DNA of 64,000 nt from Halopseudomonas pelagia (GTDB lineage: Bacteria > Pseudomonadota > Gammaproteobacteria > Pseudomonadales > Pseudomonadaceae): NCBI RefSeq assembly GCF_009497895.1, contig NZ_CP033116.1, positions 2,976,001-3,040,000 on the forward strand, read 5' to 3'. The notes below the pieces were generated by a model. The model was not told the DNA's origin. It ran no database searches and worked only from the letters and a program-made list of their open reading frames with translations. Shown here piece by piece: positions 9,815 to 18,731 of the stretch (the first letter of the stretch is position 1; every line of letters starts with the position of its first letter). A program made the translations under genes and the position numbers.

Positions 9815-10831
9815 TCAGCGCTGCCGCAATGCTGTCTCCAGGCACTGCTGCAGGCGCGAGGCGAAAGCGTCGCTGAGCGAGGCATCAATACTCAGATACC
9901 ACCAGTTGTCACGGGCAAACCCGGTGCACTTGACGGCATCTTTTTCGGTCATGATCAGCGGCTTGCCGGGATCACAACGGATAAAACTCGCGGGTGTATA
10001 TTGCGCATGATCAGCAAAGGCGTGACCGTTCGGCTGCAAGGATAACCCTTTCAAGGTGTTAAAAAAACGCTGCGGATTACCAATACCTGCGACCGCTTCT
10101 ACCTCTCGCCCACCCTGCCACTGTGCCGCAGGAATCCGGTCGCCGGTGCGCATGTTGACCAGCGCTACAGGAGCCAGGGTCATGGCGAAGGCGTTGGCGT
10201 CGTCAGCGGCCTGACCGTTGCTCACCACCATATCAACCGAGCGCAAACGTGCTGCGGGCTCGCGCAGAGGGCCTTCAGGTAGACAGCGGGCATTACCCAG
10301 CCCGCGCGCTGCATCAAGGATGAGAATTTCCAGATCGCGGCCCAAGGCATAGTGTTGCAGACCATCATCACTGATGATCACGTCTACCTGAGCGCTAGCA
10401 AGCAGATACTCGGCAGCGCGCGGCCGGTCGGGGTCAATCACCACCGGCACCGCGCAACGACGCGCTATTAACAATGGCTCGTCACCCGTCTGCTCCGGCG
10501 TATCCACTTGCGGATCAACCAGGTGCGGAAACTCCGTACCTTCAGCGCCATAGCCACGACTGATGACGCCAGGTTTCAGACCGATGGATTGCAGATAGGA
10601 GATCAGCCAGATACACATCGGCGTCTTGCCGGTGCCGCCCAGAGTGATATTCCCCACCACGATGACCGGTACCGGCGCCAACCATACACGCTCAGGGTCA
10701 TTCAGGTAGCGATGCCGTCGGCGCACCATGGCAGAGGCATATACAGCCGACAAGGGCCTGAGCAGCTTCAACCACGGGCTTGATTGGTACCAGGCCCGCA
10801 GCATGAACTGTTCCAGCGAAAAGCCCTTCAC
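9815..10831 (-). CDS. lpxK: Tetraacyldisaccharide 4'-kinase
   Basis: Inner-membrane-associated kinase that phosphorylates the 4' position of the lipid A precursor (Raetz pathway). The P-loop is GGTGKT at 65-70 within [17 protein letters not shown], and the amphipathic N-terminus ([16 protein letters not shown]) is the membrane-binding helix of the family. Translation starts at a GTG at 10831 inside a GTGA overlap with the exbD stop, so expression is probably coupled to exbD. The 338-residue length is typical. Downstream come the Trm112-like gene and kdsB. Confidence 0.95.
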   Translation of the reverse strand: MKGFSLEQFMLRAWYQSSPWLKLLRPLSAVYASAMVRRRHRYLNDPERVWLAPVPVIVVGNITLGGTGKTPMCIWLISYLQSIGLKPGVISRGYGAEGTEFPHLVDPQVDTPEQTGDEPLLIARRCAVPVVIDPDRPRAAEYLLASAQVDVIISDDGLQHYALGRDLEILILDAARGLGNARCLPEGPLREPAARLRSVDMVVSNGQAADDANAFAMTLAPVALVNMRTGDRIPAAQWQGGREVEAVAGIGNPQRFFNTLKGLSLQPNGHAFADHAQYTPASFIRCDPGKPLIMTEKDAVKCTGFARDNWWYLSIDASLSDAFASRLQQCLETALRQR

Positions 10832-11262
10832 TGGCTGTCGTCCGCCCCCATCTCACTGGTGGTCAGCCGCAGCCGGGTGAAACCCAACTGACCCGCGGCG
10901 TCCATCGCCATGATGACCGCCTGGTGCGGAGTTTGCGCGTCTGCGGTGATGATCAACGGCAGGCTGTTATCACCCGCAGATTCGCGCTGCAATGCAGTCT
11001 TTAGCGTATCCATGGAGGGCGCGGCCAAGGCCTTCTGATTGATGGCAATGTCACCCGTGGCGGAAATGACCAGTTCGATCTGCTGGGTCTCCGCACTATC
11101 TACCTGCTGACCAGAAGCGGCTTGCGGTAGATCAAGCTTCAGCTGTGTTTCCCGGGTAAAGGTGGTCGAAACCATAAAGAAGATCAGCAACAGAAACACC
11201 ACATCAATCAGCGGCGTCAGGTTTACGCTGGCCTCATCAGGCTTCTTGCGTCTGAAGTTCAC
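10828..11262 (-). CDS. exbD: ExbD/TolR-family proton-channel subunit
   Basis: 144-residue inner-membrane protein with a single transmembrane helix (about residues 15-35, LTPLIDVVFLLLIFFMV) and a periplasmic domain. Asp20 in this helix corresponds to the conserved proton-path Asp of ExbD/TolR. It pairs with the adjacent ExbB to energise an outer-membrane or envelope process with the proton gradient. The start is a GTG at 11262 with GGGAG seven bases upstream. There is no tonB or tol-pal gene beside it; the linkage to comEC and lpxK is the standing pseudomonad arrangement, so the energised partner is unknown. Confidence 0.9.
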   Translation of the reverse strand: MNFRRKKPDEASVNLTPLIDVVFLLLIFFMVSTTFTRETQLKLDLPQAASGQQVDSAETQQIELVISATGDIAINQKALAAPSMDTLKTALQRESAGDNSLPLIITADAQTPHQAVIMAMDAAGQLGFTRLRLTTSEMGADDSQ

Positions 11263-11264
11263 GG

Positions 11265-11933
11265 TCAGGCTCCCTTGCGCGTGCTGCCGACATGGGAGAC
11301 TTTGACTTGCTGCTCGGCGCCTTCCACTTCACGATTGCCTTGCATGACCTCCACCAGTTTGGTGGCTTCCTGCTCCATGGCGATGACCAACTCTTCCACA
11401 CGGCGGACAAAGAAGCGGTGGAAAAACAGTGCAGGGATAGCCACAGTCAAGCCAGCAGCCGTGGTGATCAACGCTTTGGAGATACCCCCCGCGAGAACGC
11501 CGGTATTGCCAGTGCCCTGTGCCATGATGGCGCTGAACACGTCGATCATGCCGATCACCGTACCCAACAGGCCCAATAGCGGCGTAATAGCAGCGATGGT
11601 GCCTAGTGTATTCAGGTAACGCTCCAACTCGTGGATGACCTTGCCGGCGGCTTCTTGAATGCACTCCTTCATGATTTCGCGGCCGTGGCGGGAGTTGGCC
11701 AGACCTGCAGCCAGGATTTCTCCCAGTGGCGAATCAGCCCGCAGGCTCTTCAGTTTGGCGGCGTCCAGCTCGCCATCCTTGACCCAGCGCCAGACCTGGC
11801 CAAGCAAACTGGGGGGAGCAATCCGGCTGGTCCGCAAGGTCCATAACCGTTCGATGACGATGGCCACAGCAATGACCGAAAACAACACTATTGGCAGCAT
11901 TAGCCAGCCGCCCGCACTGATCAATTCCCACAC
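11265..11933 (-). CDS. exbB: ExbB/TolQ/MotA-family proton-channel subunit
   Basis: Three-helix inner-membrane protein, partner of ExbD in a proton-driven motor. Helix 1 is within WELISAGGWLMLPIVLFSVIAV (first 30 residues); helices 2 and 3 flank the family motif LGLLGTVIGMIDVF and GISKALITTAAGLTVAIPAL. A frame from a TTG at 11951 is possible, but GGGGGAGGGA lies ahead of a GTG at 11933 with good spacing and gives the start MWELI seen in pseudomonad homologues, so I use 11933 (222 residues). exbD follows after 2 bases. Confidence 0.9.
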   Translation of the reverse strand: MWELISAGGWLMLPIVLFSVIAVAIVIERLWTLRTSRIAPPSLLGQVWRWVKDGELDAAKLKSLRADSPLGEILAAGLANSRHGREIMKECIQEAAGKVIHELERYLNTLGTIAAITPLLGLLGTVIGMIDVFSAIMAQGTGNTGVLAGGISKALITTAAGLTVAIPALFFHRFFVRRVEELVIAMEQEATKLVEVMQGNREVEGAEQQVKVSHVGSTRKGA

Positions 11934-11999
11934 ACGCGTTCCCTCCCCCAAATGTTGGCTAACTCTAGCACAGGCAAAACCCTTGCCCGCGCAATCTTG

Positions 12000-14279
12000 T
12001 TATTCATGCCAGAATCGCCGAGCCTTATCGCGCCACGACCATTTCCGGTAGCTGCCTCCCGCCTCATCCAGCACAAAGCGGATGGCACCCGAGGCGCTAG
12101 TATAAACAGGTTCCACGCCCAATTCCCGGTAGCGATCCACAACCTTGGGATGCGGATGATTGAATGCGTTACCTGCGCCGGCGCTGAACACGGCCCATCG
12201 GGGATCGACCGCACGTATAAAGGCATAGGACGATGAGGTACGGCTGCCATGATGCGGGGCCAGCAACAGTTGCGCTGTCAGTGTCTCACGCAACATCTGG
12301 TATTCGCCGCGAATGCCCAGGTCACCGGGTAGCAACACGCTCGCAGCACCGATTCCGGCGCGCAAGACGCAAGAGCGTTCGTTCGCTGGCGCGGGTGGTG
12401 GCGCGCTGTAAATCACCGCAAAGCTTATACCATTCCACTGCCATGACTCGCCGGGCTTACAGGGCCTGACCGGCAACGCCGGTGGTAACGCCTCGTGCTG
12501 CCCGGCCAGCACCTCGGTTACCGGCATCCGTGTGACCATGGCCATGGCGCCGCCCGCGTGATCGTTGTCCGCATGACTGATCAACATTCGCTCCAGCCGC
12601 TCAACACCCAGTTCCACCAGCGCCGGGTGCACAACCGCCTCACCCAGATCGAAGCCGCTGGACAGCCGTGCCCCGGCGTCATACAGCAGGTTGTGCTCGC
12701 GGGTTTGCAACAACACCGCCAGGCCCTGGCCCACATCCAGCACCGTCACCCACAGCTGTCGCTCCTGCGGCCGCGCCTGGGGGTTGCTCAGCAGAACCGG
12801 CAGACACACCAGAGCGGGCACACATAACAATCTTGCTAACGGGCTCAGCAACGCCAACGCCGCCAACGTACCCAGCGACCAGTTGAACCACCCGGGAAAA
12901 GGCAGATAGCTGGGCAAATGCCACTGCGCAGCCCAACTCAGCATGGCGAAAAGAGCGGCCAACGCCTTGCCCGCACCGATCAGTAACCAGGTCGCACCAA
13001 ACACCAGCTCCAACACCGTACCGAGCAACGCAGCCGGCACTACAATCAGGCTCACCCAGGGGATCGCCAGCACATTGACCAGAGGCGAAATAATACTGCC
13101 GGGCATGCCCCATAGCAGCAGCCAGGGCCAGAGACCGATGAACACCACCCACTGCGCACGTCCCCAGCGCCACCATAAACCCTTGGTTTGCAAACGCCCA
13201 TGCATGCCCAGAATCAACAACCCGACCGCCATGAAGGACAACCAGAAGCCCGCCAACAACGGGGCTGCCGGGTTAAATAGCGTCACTGAGCAAAGGGCGG
13301 CAGACCAGAAGAGCCAGGGGCCCGGCTGGCGATAAATCAGCTTGGCGAGCAACACCAGTGCCACCATCAGCAACGCCCGCTGGGTAGGCACTGCAAAACC
13401 GGCAAGCCCTGCATACAGGGCCGCCGCCAGTACCGCCAGGGGCGCAGCCAACCATAGTCGCGGCCAGGTAAAGGGCAGCAACCCCATCCGGCCGGCCAGG
13501 GCAGCCAGACCAAATATGGCCGCGGCGAACATGCCCACGTGCAAACCTGATATGACCATTAAGTGACTGGTACCAGTGGCCTGCAAGACATCCCAATCAG
13601 ACTTGTCCAGCACACTGCGGTCGCCGACCACCAAAGCTGTCAAGCGGGAATGTCCGGGGCTCTCCACCAGCACCCTTTGCAAGCGCTGACGAATATAATC
13701 GCGCACCGGCCCCAACCCGGACGTCTTCGGGCGCTGCATACGCTCGCCCGAGCTGATACTGGCGACCGCGCCCACACCATTGGCGTATAGCCAGGCTTCG
13801 TAGTCGAACCGTCCGGGATTGGACATGCCCCTGGGGCGGCGCAAACGCGCCTCGAAGCGCCAATGCTCGCCGGGGAATACCTGCTCACCCGCGTACCAAT
13901 GAGCACGAATAGATGGCAAAGCCTGGCCCACGCCCTGTGGGCTGTCCTGCAACCGGGCATCGGCAATCCTGAACCGCCAGCCTGTATCGGTCGCCTCCGG
14001 CAGACCCTGGACGCGCCCCTCCAACACGACCCGCTGCATATCCAGTGCAGAATCCAACCGTTGCTCCATTTGTTGATGATGAAACAGGCAGGCCCATACC
14101 ACACCGGCCAAGAGCAAGCCGATATGCCGGCCCGCGGGTCGCCATAAACCAACGAGGGGTATCAGGCACGTCAGGCAAAATAGCCATGGCAGAGACGGCA
14201 AGGATTCCAGAGTCAGTGGCAGCAGCAGCCCCAGCCACAGGACCAGCAACCGGCTTACTAGCGAGGAGAAAAAACCCAC
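12000..14279 (-). CDS. comEC: DNA internalization/competence protein ComEC/Rec2
   Basis: Polytopic membrane protein (759 residues) that forms the inner-membrane channel for single-stranded DNA uptake in natural transformation. It has an N-terminal hydrophobic part and OB-like DUF4131 domain (to about 170), the competence domain with many helices (about 200-490), and a C-terminal metallo-beta-lactamase-like domain with HADNDHAGG at 569-577 and APHHGSRTS, thought to degrade the non-transported strand. It starts at a GTG (14279) behind GGAGGT. Divergent from the DUF2062 gene. Intact by length and motifs, so the strain could retain competence if its type IV pilus is complete elsewhere. Confidence 0.93.
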   Translation of the reverse strand: MGFFSSLVSRLLVLWLGLLLPLTLESLPSLPWLFCLTCLIPLVGLWRPAGRHIGLLLAGVVWACLFHHQQMEQRLDSALDMQRVVLEGRVQGLPEATDTGWRFRIADARLQDSPQGVGQALPSIRAHWYAGEQVFPGEHWRFEARLRRPRGMSNPGRFDYEAWLYANGVGAVASISSGERMQRPKTSGLGPVRDYIRQRLQRVLVESPGHSRLTALVVGDRSVLDKSDWDVLQATGTSHLMVISGLHVGMFAAAIFGLAALAGRMGLLPFTWPRLWLAAPLAVLAAALYAGLAGFAVPTQRALLMVALVLLAKLIYRQPGPWLFWSAALCSVTLFNPAAPLLAGFWLSFMAVGLLILGMHGRLQTKGLWWRWGRAQWVVFIGLWPWLLLWGMPGSIISPLVNVLAIPWVSLIVVPAALLGTVLELVFGATWLLIGAGKALAALFAMLSWAAQWHLPSYLPFPGWFNWSLGTLAALALLSPLARLLCVPALVCLPVLLSNPQARPQERQLWVTVLDVGQGLAVLLQTREHNLLYDAGARLSSGFDLGEAVVHPALVELGVERLERMLISHADNDHAGGAMAMVTRMPVTEVLAGQHEALPPALPVRPCKPGESWQWNGISFAVIYSAPPPAPANERSCVLRAGIGAASVLLPGDLGIRGEYQMLRETLTAQLLLAPHHGSRTSSSYAFIRAVDPRWAVFSAGAGNAFNHPHPKVVDRYRELGVEPVYTSASGAIRFVLDEAGGSYRKWSWRDKARRFWHE

Positions 14280-14369
14280 TTCCTGTGCACCTCCATTGCC
14301 GCCAGGCAGTAGTGTCGCCCTGACATTCCATGCATAATTGGTTCACATTTCCCAGATCGAATATTCGCG

Positions 14370-14894
14370 ATGCCGCGTAGGCTCCTGAAACGCTACATGC
14401 CCAGCCCTGAACGGATAAAGCAGAGCAAGTCGCTGCGCTTTATGGGCACCATGCTGCACGATCCGAATCTATGGCACCTCAACCGCCATAGTGTGGCCCG
14501 AGCCATGGCGGTGGGTCTGTTTGTTGCGATGCTGCCCATTCCCATGCAGATGCTGCTGTCCGCCGCCATTGCGATGCCGCTGCGGGCGAACCTGCCGATT
14601 TCGATCGGGCTGGTGTGGCTGACCAACCCGGTCACCATGCCCGCCGTGTTCTTCACCCAATATAAAATCGGCACCTTGCTGCTGGGTGCACCCGAGCGCA
14701 GCATCCCCATGGAGCTGTCACTGACCTGGCTGATGTCGGAAATTCATCACATCTGGCAGCCGCTATTGCTCGGCGCGCTACTGACCGGCACCGTCCTGGC
14801 GATAGTGGGCTACGCTGCGACCATGTTGTATTGGCGGATATGGGTGGGGCGCAACTGGCAAAAGCGCAAACTGCGACGTCGTCGGCACATCTGA
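14370..14894 (+). CDS. DUF2062 membrane protein
   Basis: 174-residue inner-membrane protein of the DUF2062 family, function unknown. The family region covers about residues 25-160: HLNRHSVARAMAVGLFVAML, then two hydrophobic stretches, the motif GLVWLTNPVTMPAVFF near 90-105, and a last helix near 140-160 followed by a Lys/Arg-rich tail. The gene sits alone between comEC and lolD, facing lolD, a position it also holds in other pseudomonads. Some family members accompany glycosyltransferases, but nothing here suggests a role. Confidence 0.85.
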   Translation: MPRRLLKRYMPSPERIKQSKSLRFMGTMLHDPNLWHLNRHSVARAMAVGLFVAMLPIPMQMLLSAAIAMPLRANLPISIGLVWLTNPVTMPAVFFTQYKIGTLLLGAPERSIPMELSLTWLMSEIHHIWQPLLLGALLTGTVLAIVGYAATMLYWRIWVGRNWQKRKLRRRRHI

Positions 14895-14992
14895 GCAAAC
14901 ATCAGGGGAATTTGAATCGAGGGGGTGAACCCGGGTGCAGACTATCAGCGCCCCGGGAAACCGGAACTGCCGATAATCCGACCCCGTTAAGC

Positions 14993-15679
14993 TTAGTGTT
15001 CCAATGCGGCGAGATGGCCTTGTTGCAGGGTCAGCACGCGATCCATCTGCGATGCCAGGACCAGATCGTGAGTCACCACCATAAAGGCGGTATTCAGGCT
15101 CTGGCTTAGCTCCAGCATCAGTTGCTGGATGCTTTTGGCAGTGGTCTGATCCAGGTTACCGGTCGGCTCATCGAGCAGCACACAGGCTGGCTGATTGATC
15201 AGCGCACGGGCGATAGCCACCCGTTGCCGCTCACCGCCGGAAAGCTCGGCGGGCTTGTGCCCGGCACGCTCGGTCAACCCGACCCGCCGCAGCATCTCCA
15301 CGCCACGCTCACGCGCCTGAGCAATCGGCATCCTGCCAATCAGCAAGGGCATGCACACGTTTTCCAGCGCAGTGAATTCTGCCAGCAGATGGTGAAACTG
15401 GTAGACGAAGCCCAGCCCGCTGTTTCTCAACTCGCCCCGCTCGGACTCCTTGAGTGCGGACATCTGACGCCCGGCCAGCCAGACTTCACCCTCTGTCGGC
15501 GTATCCAGCCCCCCGAGCAAATTCAGCAGGGTGGTCTTGCCCGAGCCCGAACTGCCGACAATCGCGATCCGCTCACCGGCAACCAGATGAAAATTGATCG
15601 AGTCCAGCACCCGCAGGCGCTGTGGACCTATCGCATATTCCATACTCAGCTGGCGACATTCCAGCACCACTTCAGTCAT
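14993..15679 (-). CDS. lolD: Lipoprotein-releasing ABC transporter ATPase
   Basis: ATPase of the Lol complex, which extracts outer-membrane lipoproteins from the inner membrane and hands them to LolA. Walker A GSSGSGKT is at residues 42-49, the LolD-type Q-loop [18 protein letters not shown] follows, then signature [15 protein letters not shown] and Walker [12 protein letters not shown]. The ATG at 15679 ([10 protein letters not shown]) is used; a longer frame to 15742 only extends into lolC. It overlaps lolC by 8 bases. No second permease gene follows, unlike the lolCDE arrangement of P. aeruginosa. Confidence 0.95.
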   Translation of the reverse strand: MTEVVLECRQLSMEYAIGPQRLRVLDSINFHLVAGERIAIVGSSGSGKTTLLNLLGGLDTPTEGEVWLAGRQMSALKESERGELRNSGLGFVYQFHHLLAEFTALENVCMPLLIGRMPIAQARERGVEMLRRVGLTERAGHKPAELSGGERQRVAIARALINQPACVLLDEPTGNLDQTTAKSIQQLMLELSQSLNTAFMVVTHDLVLASQMDRVLTLQQGHLAALEH

Positions 15680-16916
15680 AACGCAAAGCCTCCGCCGGCT
15701 CGGTTCGCGATGCCCGCCAGGCGGGATAAAGAGTCGCTGCAAAGCTCATTCCCAGCGCTGTCAGGCAGATCAGAGCGACATCGCTCCAGATCAGCTGCGA
15801 AGGAAGGTAGCTGATGAAATACACATCGGAACTGAGAAACTGAATACCGAACAAGCTTTCCAGCCCAGCAACCATCGCCGACACATTCCATGCTGCCAGC
15901 ACGCCGAGCACACCACCGGCCAGGGTGCCTATCACGCCGATCACCGAGCCCTGGACCATGAAGATGCCCATGATGGTACCCGGCGATGCGCCCAGCGTGC
16001 GCAAAATGGCGATATCAGCTTTCTTGTCGGTGACCACCATGACCAGCGTGGAGATGATATTGAACGCAGCCACAGCCACGATCAGCAGCAGCAGCAAGCC
16101 AATCATGGTTTTTTCCATCCGGATGGCGGCAAACAGGTTGCCATGGGTGCGCGTCCAATCCTGAGCGTAATAATTGCCCGGCAGCGTCAACGCCAGATCC
16201 CAGGCGACTTTCGGCGCCTGGAACAGATCGTCCAGCTTGACGCGCAAACCCTGCATCTGGCCAGGCTGCCAGCGCGACAGTCGAGCGGCATCACCGGCGT
16301 GGATCATTGCCAGCGAGCTGTCGAGCTCAGCCCCGACCTTGAACACGCCAGCCACGGTGAAGCGTTTCAGCCGGGGAAACACCCCGGCAGGCGTGACCGA
16401 GGCTTCAGGCAGCACAAAGGTCAGCTTGTCACCGACCTGAACGCCAAACCGCTTGGCAATCAATTCGCCGATAATGATACCGAACTCACCGTCCTGCAGA
16501 TCGGTCAGGGCACCTTGAGTCATGTGTTGCTCAATGATCGATACGTGCTTCTCGGCCTCCGGTATCACGCCGCTGACGAGAACCGGGGCAACACTGCCGT
16601 TATGCGTCAACATGCCCTGCAACTGGATAAAGGGGGCGGCCGCGACCACCTGCGGATGCTCCTCCAGCCGGGTCGCCAGTGTTTGCCAATCGTCCATGGG
16701 CTGCTCGGAACTGATGGTCGCATGCGGCACCATACCGAGAATCCGGGTACGCAACTCGCGGTCAAACCCATTCATCACTGACAACACCAGAATCATGACC
16801 ATCACGCCCAGAGTGAGGCCAAGCATGGAGATCAGTGATATAAATGAAATGAAGTGATTGCGACGTTTGGCCCGCGTATAACGCAAGCCAATAAAAAAGG
16901 GCAAAGGTCTGAACAT
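15672..16916 (-). CDS. lolC: Lipoprotein-releasing ABC transporter permease LolC/LolE
   Basis: 414-residue permease with four membrane helices: one near residues 24-48 ([19 protein letters not shown]), a large periplasmic domain, and three C-terminal helices after [17 protein letters not shown]. The opening [20 protein letters not shown] and the ending [13 protein letters not shown] are characteristic. The periplasmic loop [15 protein letters not shown] resembles the LolC Hook that binds LolA. Because it is the only permease gene next to lolD, it may work as a homodimer (the LolF arrangement known from other gammaproteobacteria) or pair with a LolE coded elsewhere. Divergent from the PilZ gene. 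Confidence 0.92.
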   Translation of the reverse strand: MFRPLPFFIGLRYTRAKRRNHFISFISLISMLGLTLGVMVMILVLSVMNGFDRELRTRILGMVPHATISSEQPMDDWQTLATRLEEHPQVVAAAPFIQLQGMLTHNGSVAPVLVSGVIPEAEKHVSIIEQHMTQGALTDLQDGEFGIIIGELIAKRFGVQVGDKLTFVLPEASVTPAGVFPRLKRFTVAGVFKVGAELDSSLAMIHAGDAARLSRWQPGQMQGLRVKLDDLFQAPKVAWDLALTLPGNYYAQDWTRTHGNLFAAIRMEKTMIGLLLLLIVAVAAFNIISTLVMVVTDKKADIAILRTLGASPGTIMGIFMVQGSVIGVIGTLAGGVLGVLAAWNVSAMVAGLESLFGIQFLSSDVYFISYLPSQLIWSDVALICLTALGMSFAATLYPAWRASRTEPAEALRYD

Positions 16917-17029
16917 GGAATACCGATTACCTGATGGGCAATGCCCGGTTGAGTGACGGTTTGGACTGCATGGTACACTGATTCCAGACGATTGTTCAGC
17001 GCTTCAGACCGGCATATACGAGTAATCTC

Positions 17030-17620
17030 ATGCAAACAGATGATGGCGACACGGAAGACAAACGCGATTTTTTTCGTATCCGCGACCAACTGGCGCTGGA
17101 GGTCAAACCGATCGACGGGCCAGACCTCGAGAATGTCGTTGCAGATGATGAATCACCGCTATTCAGTCTGCTCAGTGATCTGCATATGCTCGACTACGAA
17201 TCCCAACATCTGCTCAGACAGATCGCCGAACGCGATCGAGCGCTCGCCCAGTATCTGAAGATAATCAACAAGCGCGTCGACCTGGTCGGCAAGGCGCTGG
17301 CCATGCAACTGGCTGGCGACTTGAGCGAACCGCAGGAGGTCACGCTGAGCGAAGGCGGCATGTCTTTCCGCTCTACCCAGCCTTACCCGATTGGTTCCTG
17401 GTTGATGCTGCGCATGGTGTTGATGCCCTCGCCTCTGGGGCTGGTACTGCCCGCTCGGGTAACGCATTGCGACACCGGAGAAGTGGCCGGCCAGTGGGCT
17501 CTCGGCGTCAGCTTCGACAATCTCAGCGATGCGCAACGCCAGTTGCTGGCCCGCCATATTCTGCAAAAACAGGCACAGGAAATCCGTGCCGCCAAAACAT
17601 CAGAAAGGATGCCTACATGA
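17030..17620 (+). CDS. PilZ-domain protein
   Basis: 196-residue soluble protein with an N-terminal helical region (about 1-100) and a C-terminal PilZ domain, a c-di-GMP-binding fold. The Arg-bearing segment KRDFFRIRD lies near residues 11-19 and the second motif is LSEGGMSFRS near 105, with the usual (D/N)-x-S-x-x-G reduced to T-L-S-E-G-G, so binding affinity is uncertain. It leads a rightward cluster with a secreted small protein (4-base overlap) and a glycerophosphodiester phosphodiesterase. The protein family is conserved at this locus in pseudomonads; its pathway is unknown. Confidence 0.8.
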   Translation: MQTDDGDTEDKRDFFRIRDQLALEVKPIDGPDLENVVADDESPLFSLLSDLHMLDYESQHLLRQIAERDRALAQYLKIINKRVDLVGKALAMQLAGDLSEPQEVTLSEGGMSFRSTQPYPIGSWLMLRMVLMPSPLGLVLPARVTHCDTGEVAGQWALGVSFDNLSDAQRQLLARHILQKQAQEIRAAKTSERMPT

Positions 17621-17934
17621 CAGTACTGCGGACCATTGCCTCATTCGCCTCTTCAACTGCACTGATAGGCAGTCTGATACTAGTCACCTTGCCTGCACAG
17701 GCAGACACGCTGGTTATTCCGTTGGGCCAGCAGACCGGGCAAGCCGCAGTCACACTACCCCAGCGCGGCATGTCTACCACCAACGTGACTCAACGTCACG
17801 GCGAACCATTCCGCCGCCATGGCGCCGTAGGGGATCCGCCGATCAGCCGTTGGGATTATGCGGATTTCAGTGTTTACTTCGAACATGGCAAAGTCATACA
17901 CAGCGTTCGCCAGCACCGTCGACAGGGTAACTGA
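17617..17934 (+). CDS. Small exported protein, function unknown
   Basis: 105-residue protein with a clear signal peptide (hydrophobic stretch TALIGSLILVTLPAQA, likely cleavage after AQA near residue 28). The mature part contains MSTTNVTQRHGEPFRRHGAV and GDPPISRWDYADFSVYFEHG, reminiscent of SmpA/BamE-like folds in which V-x-x-x-x-G-x-P is followed by a Trp-Tyr strand, though I cannot assign it firmly. The ATG at 17617 lies in an ATGA overlap with the PilZ gene, so translation is coupled, and the stop is directly followed by the phosphodiesterase gene. Probably periplasmic. Confidence 0.75.
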   Translation: MTVLRTIASFASSTALIGSLILVTLPAQADTLVIPLGQQTGQAAVTLPQRGMSTTNVTQRHGEPFRRHGAVGDPPISRWDYADFSVYFEHGKVIHSVRQHRRQGN

Positions 17935-17940
17935 TTGCCC

Positions 17941-18672
17941 ATGACGCTGATTTACGGCCATCGCGGCGCCCGGGGTGAAGCCCCGGAAAATACCCTGCCC
18001 AGCTTTCACCGGGCTCTGGATGCCGGTGTTAAACGTGTAGAGCTCGATCTGCACCTGTCCTCGGACCGGCAATTAATGGTGATTCACGACCCGACTCTGC
18101 GCAGGACCACCGGCCTGGGTGGCAAGGTAGCGCACCATAGCGCTGCCGACCTGATGCGCATTGATGCACGGCGTGGCGGGCCCGATTGGCCGGAGCTCTG
18201 CCCTATTCCCAGCCTGGAGCAGTTGTTCACTGCCTGTCCGGAATTCGAGCATTATCAGCTTGAGGTCAAAAGCGGCTCTGCTGGGCAGTCGCGCATCGTG
18301 CTGGACGCCGTCACTGAACTGGTCGAGCGCTTTGGCCTGCAGGACAAAGTGGTGTTGACCTCCAGCAGTCGCACACTACTGAAAACCGCACGCGACAGCG
18401 GTTTCAGCCTGCCTACCGGCCTGGTGGAAGAGTATGGTTTGATCGACTGGATAAAAAGCTGCAAGCGCTACGGCTGCGACTATCTGATTCTGAACTGGAA
18501 ACTCTGCTCGGCCCAGCGTGTGGCCAGCGCCCAAGCTCGCGGCCTGCACGTGTCGGTCTGGACCGTAAACGAGCCGGCACTGATGCAACGCCTGGTCGAT
18601 ATGGGCGTAGACAGCATCATCACTGACTTTCCGCACCTGGCGGTGGATACCCTGGCCGACTCAAGCGGTTGA
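17941..18672 (+). CDS. Glycerophosphodiester phosphodiesterase
   Basis: Hydrolyses deacylated glycerophospholipids to glycerol-3-phosphate and an alcohol. Conserved motifs are YGHRGARGEAPENT (catalytic His and Glu near the N-terminus), VELDLHLSSD with metal ligands, and VIHDPTLRRTT; the C-terminal strands VSVWTVNEP and IITDFPH are also typical. No signal peptide is visible, so it is the cytoplasmic UgpQ type. The ATG at 17941 is used; a TTG at 17935, directly after the upstream stop, has better spacing to AGGG and could be the true start, adding two residues. Third gene of the PilZ cluster. Confidence 0.9.
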   Translation: MTLIYGHRGARGEAPENTLPSFHRALDAGVKRVELDLHLSSDRQLMVIHDPTLRRTTGLGGKVAHHSAADLMRIDARRGGPDWPELCPIPSLEQLFTACPEFEHYQLEVKSGSAGQSRIVLDAVTELVERFGLQDKVVLTSSSRTLLKTARDSGFSLPTGLVEEYGLIDWIKSCKRYGCDYLILNWKLCSAQRVASAQARGLHVSVWTVNEPALMQRLVDMGVDSIITDFPHLAVDTLADSSG

Positions 18673-18687
18673 TCTGCAGTCATTAAA

Positions 18688-18708
18688 AAGCCCTGCATGG
18701 CAGGGCTT
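18688..18708. terminator. Hairpin terminator between GDPD and sthA
   Basis: Nine-bp stem AAGCCCTGC / GCAGGGCTT with a 3-base loop. On the minus strand it is followed by a run of T, so it mainly terminates the leftward sthA transcript; the rightward side has only two T. Confidence 0.8.
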
Positions 18709-18731
18709 CAGGTCGCACGGGCTACCAACGC

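Noticed and set aside
15594..16781. 395-codon open frame on the plus strand over lolC
   Set aside because: Antisense to lolC, which has full permease features.
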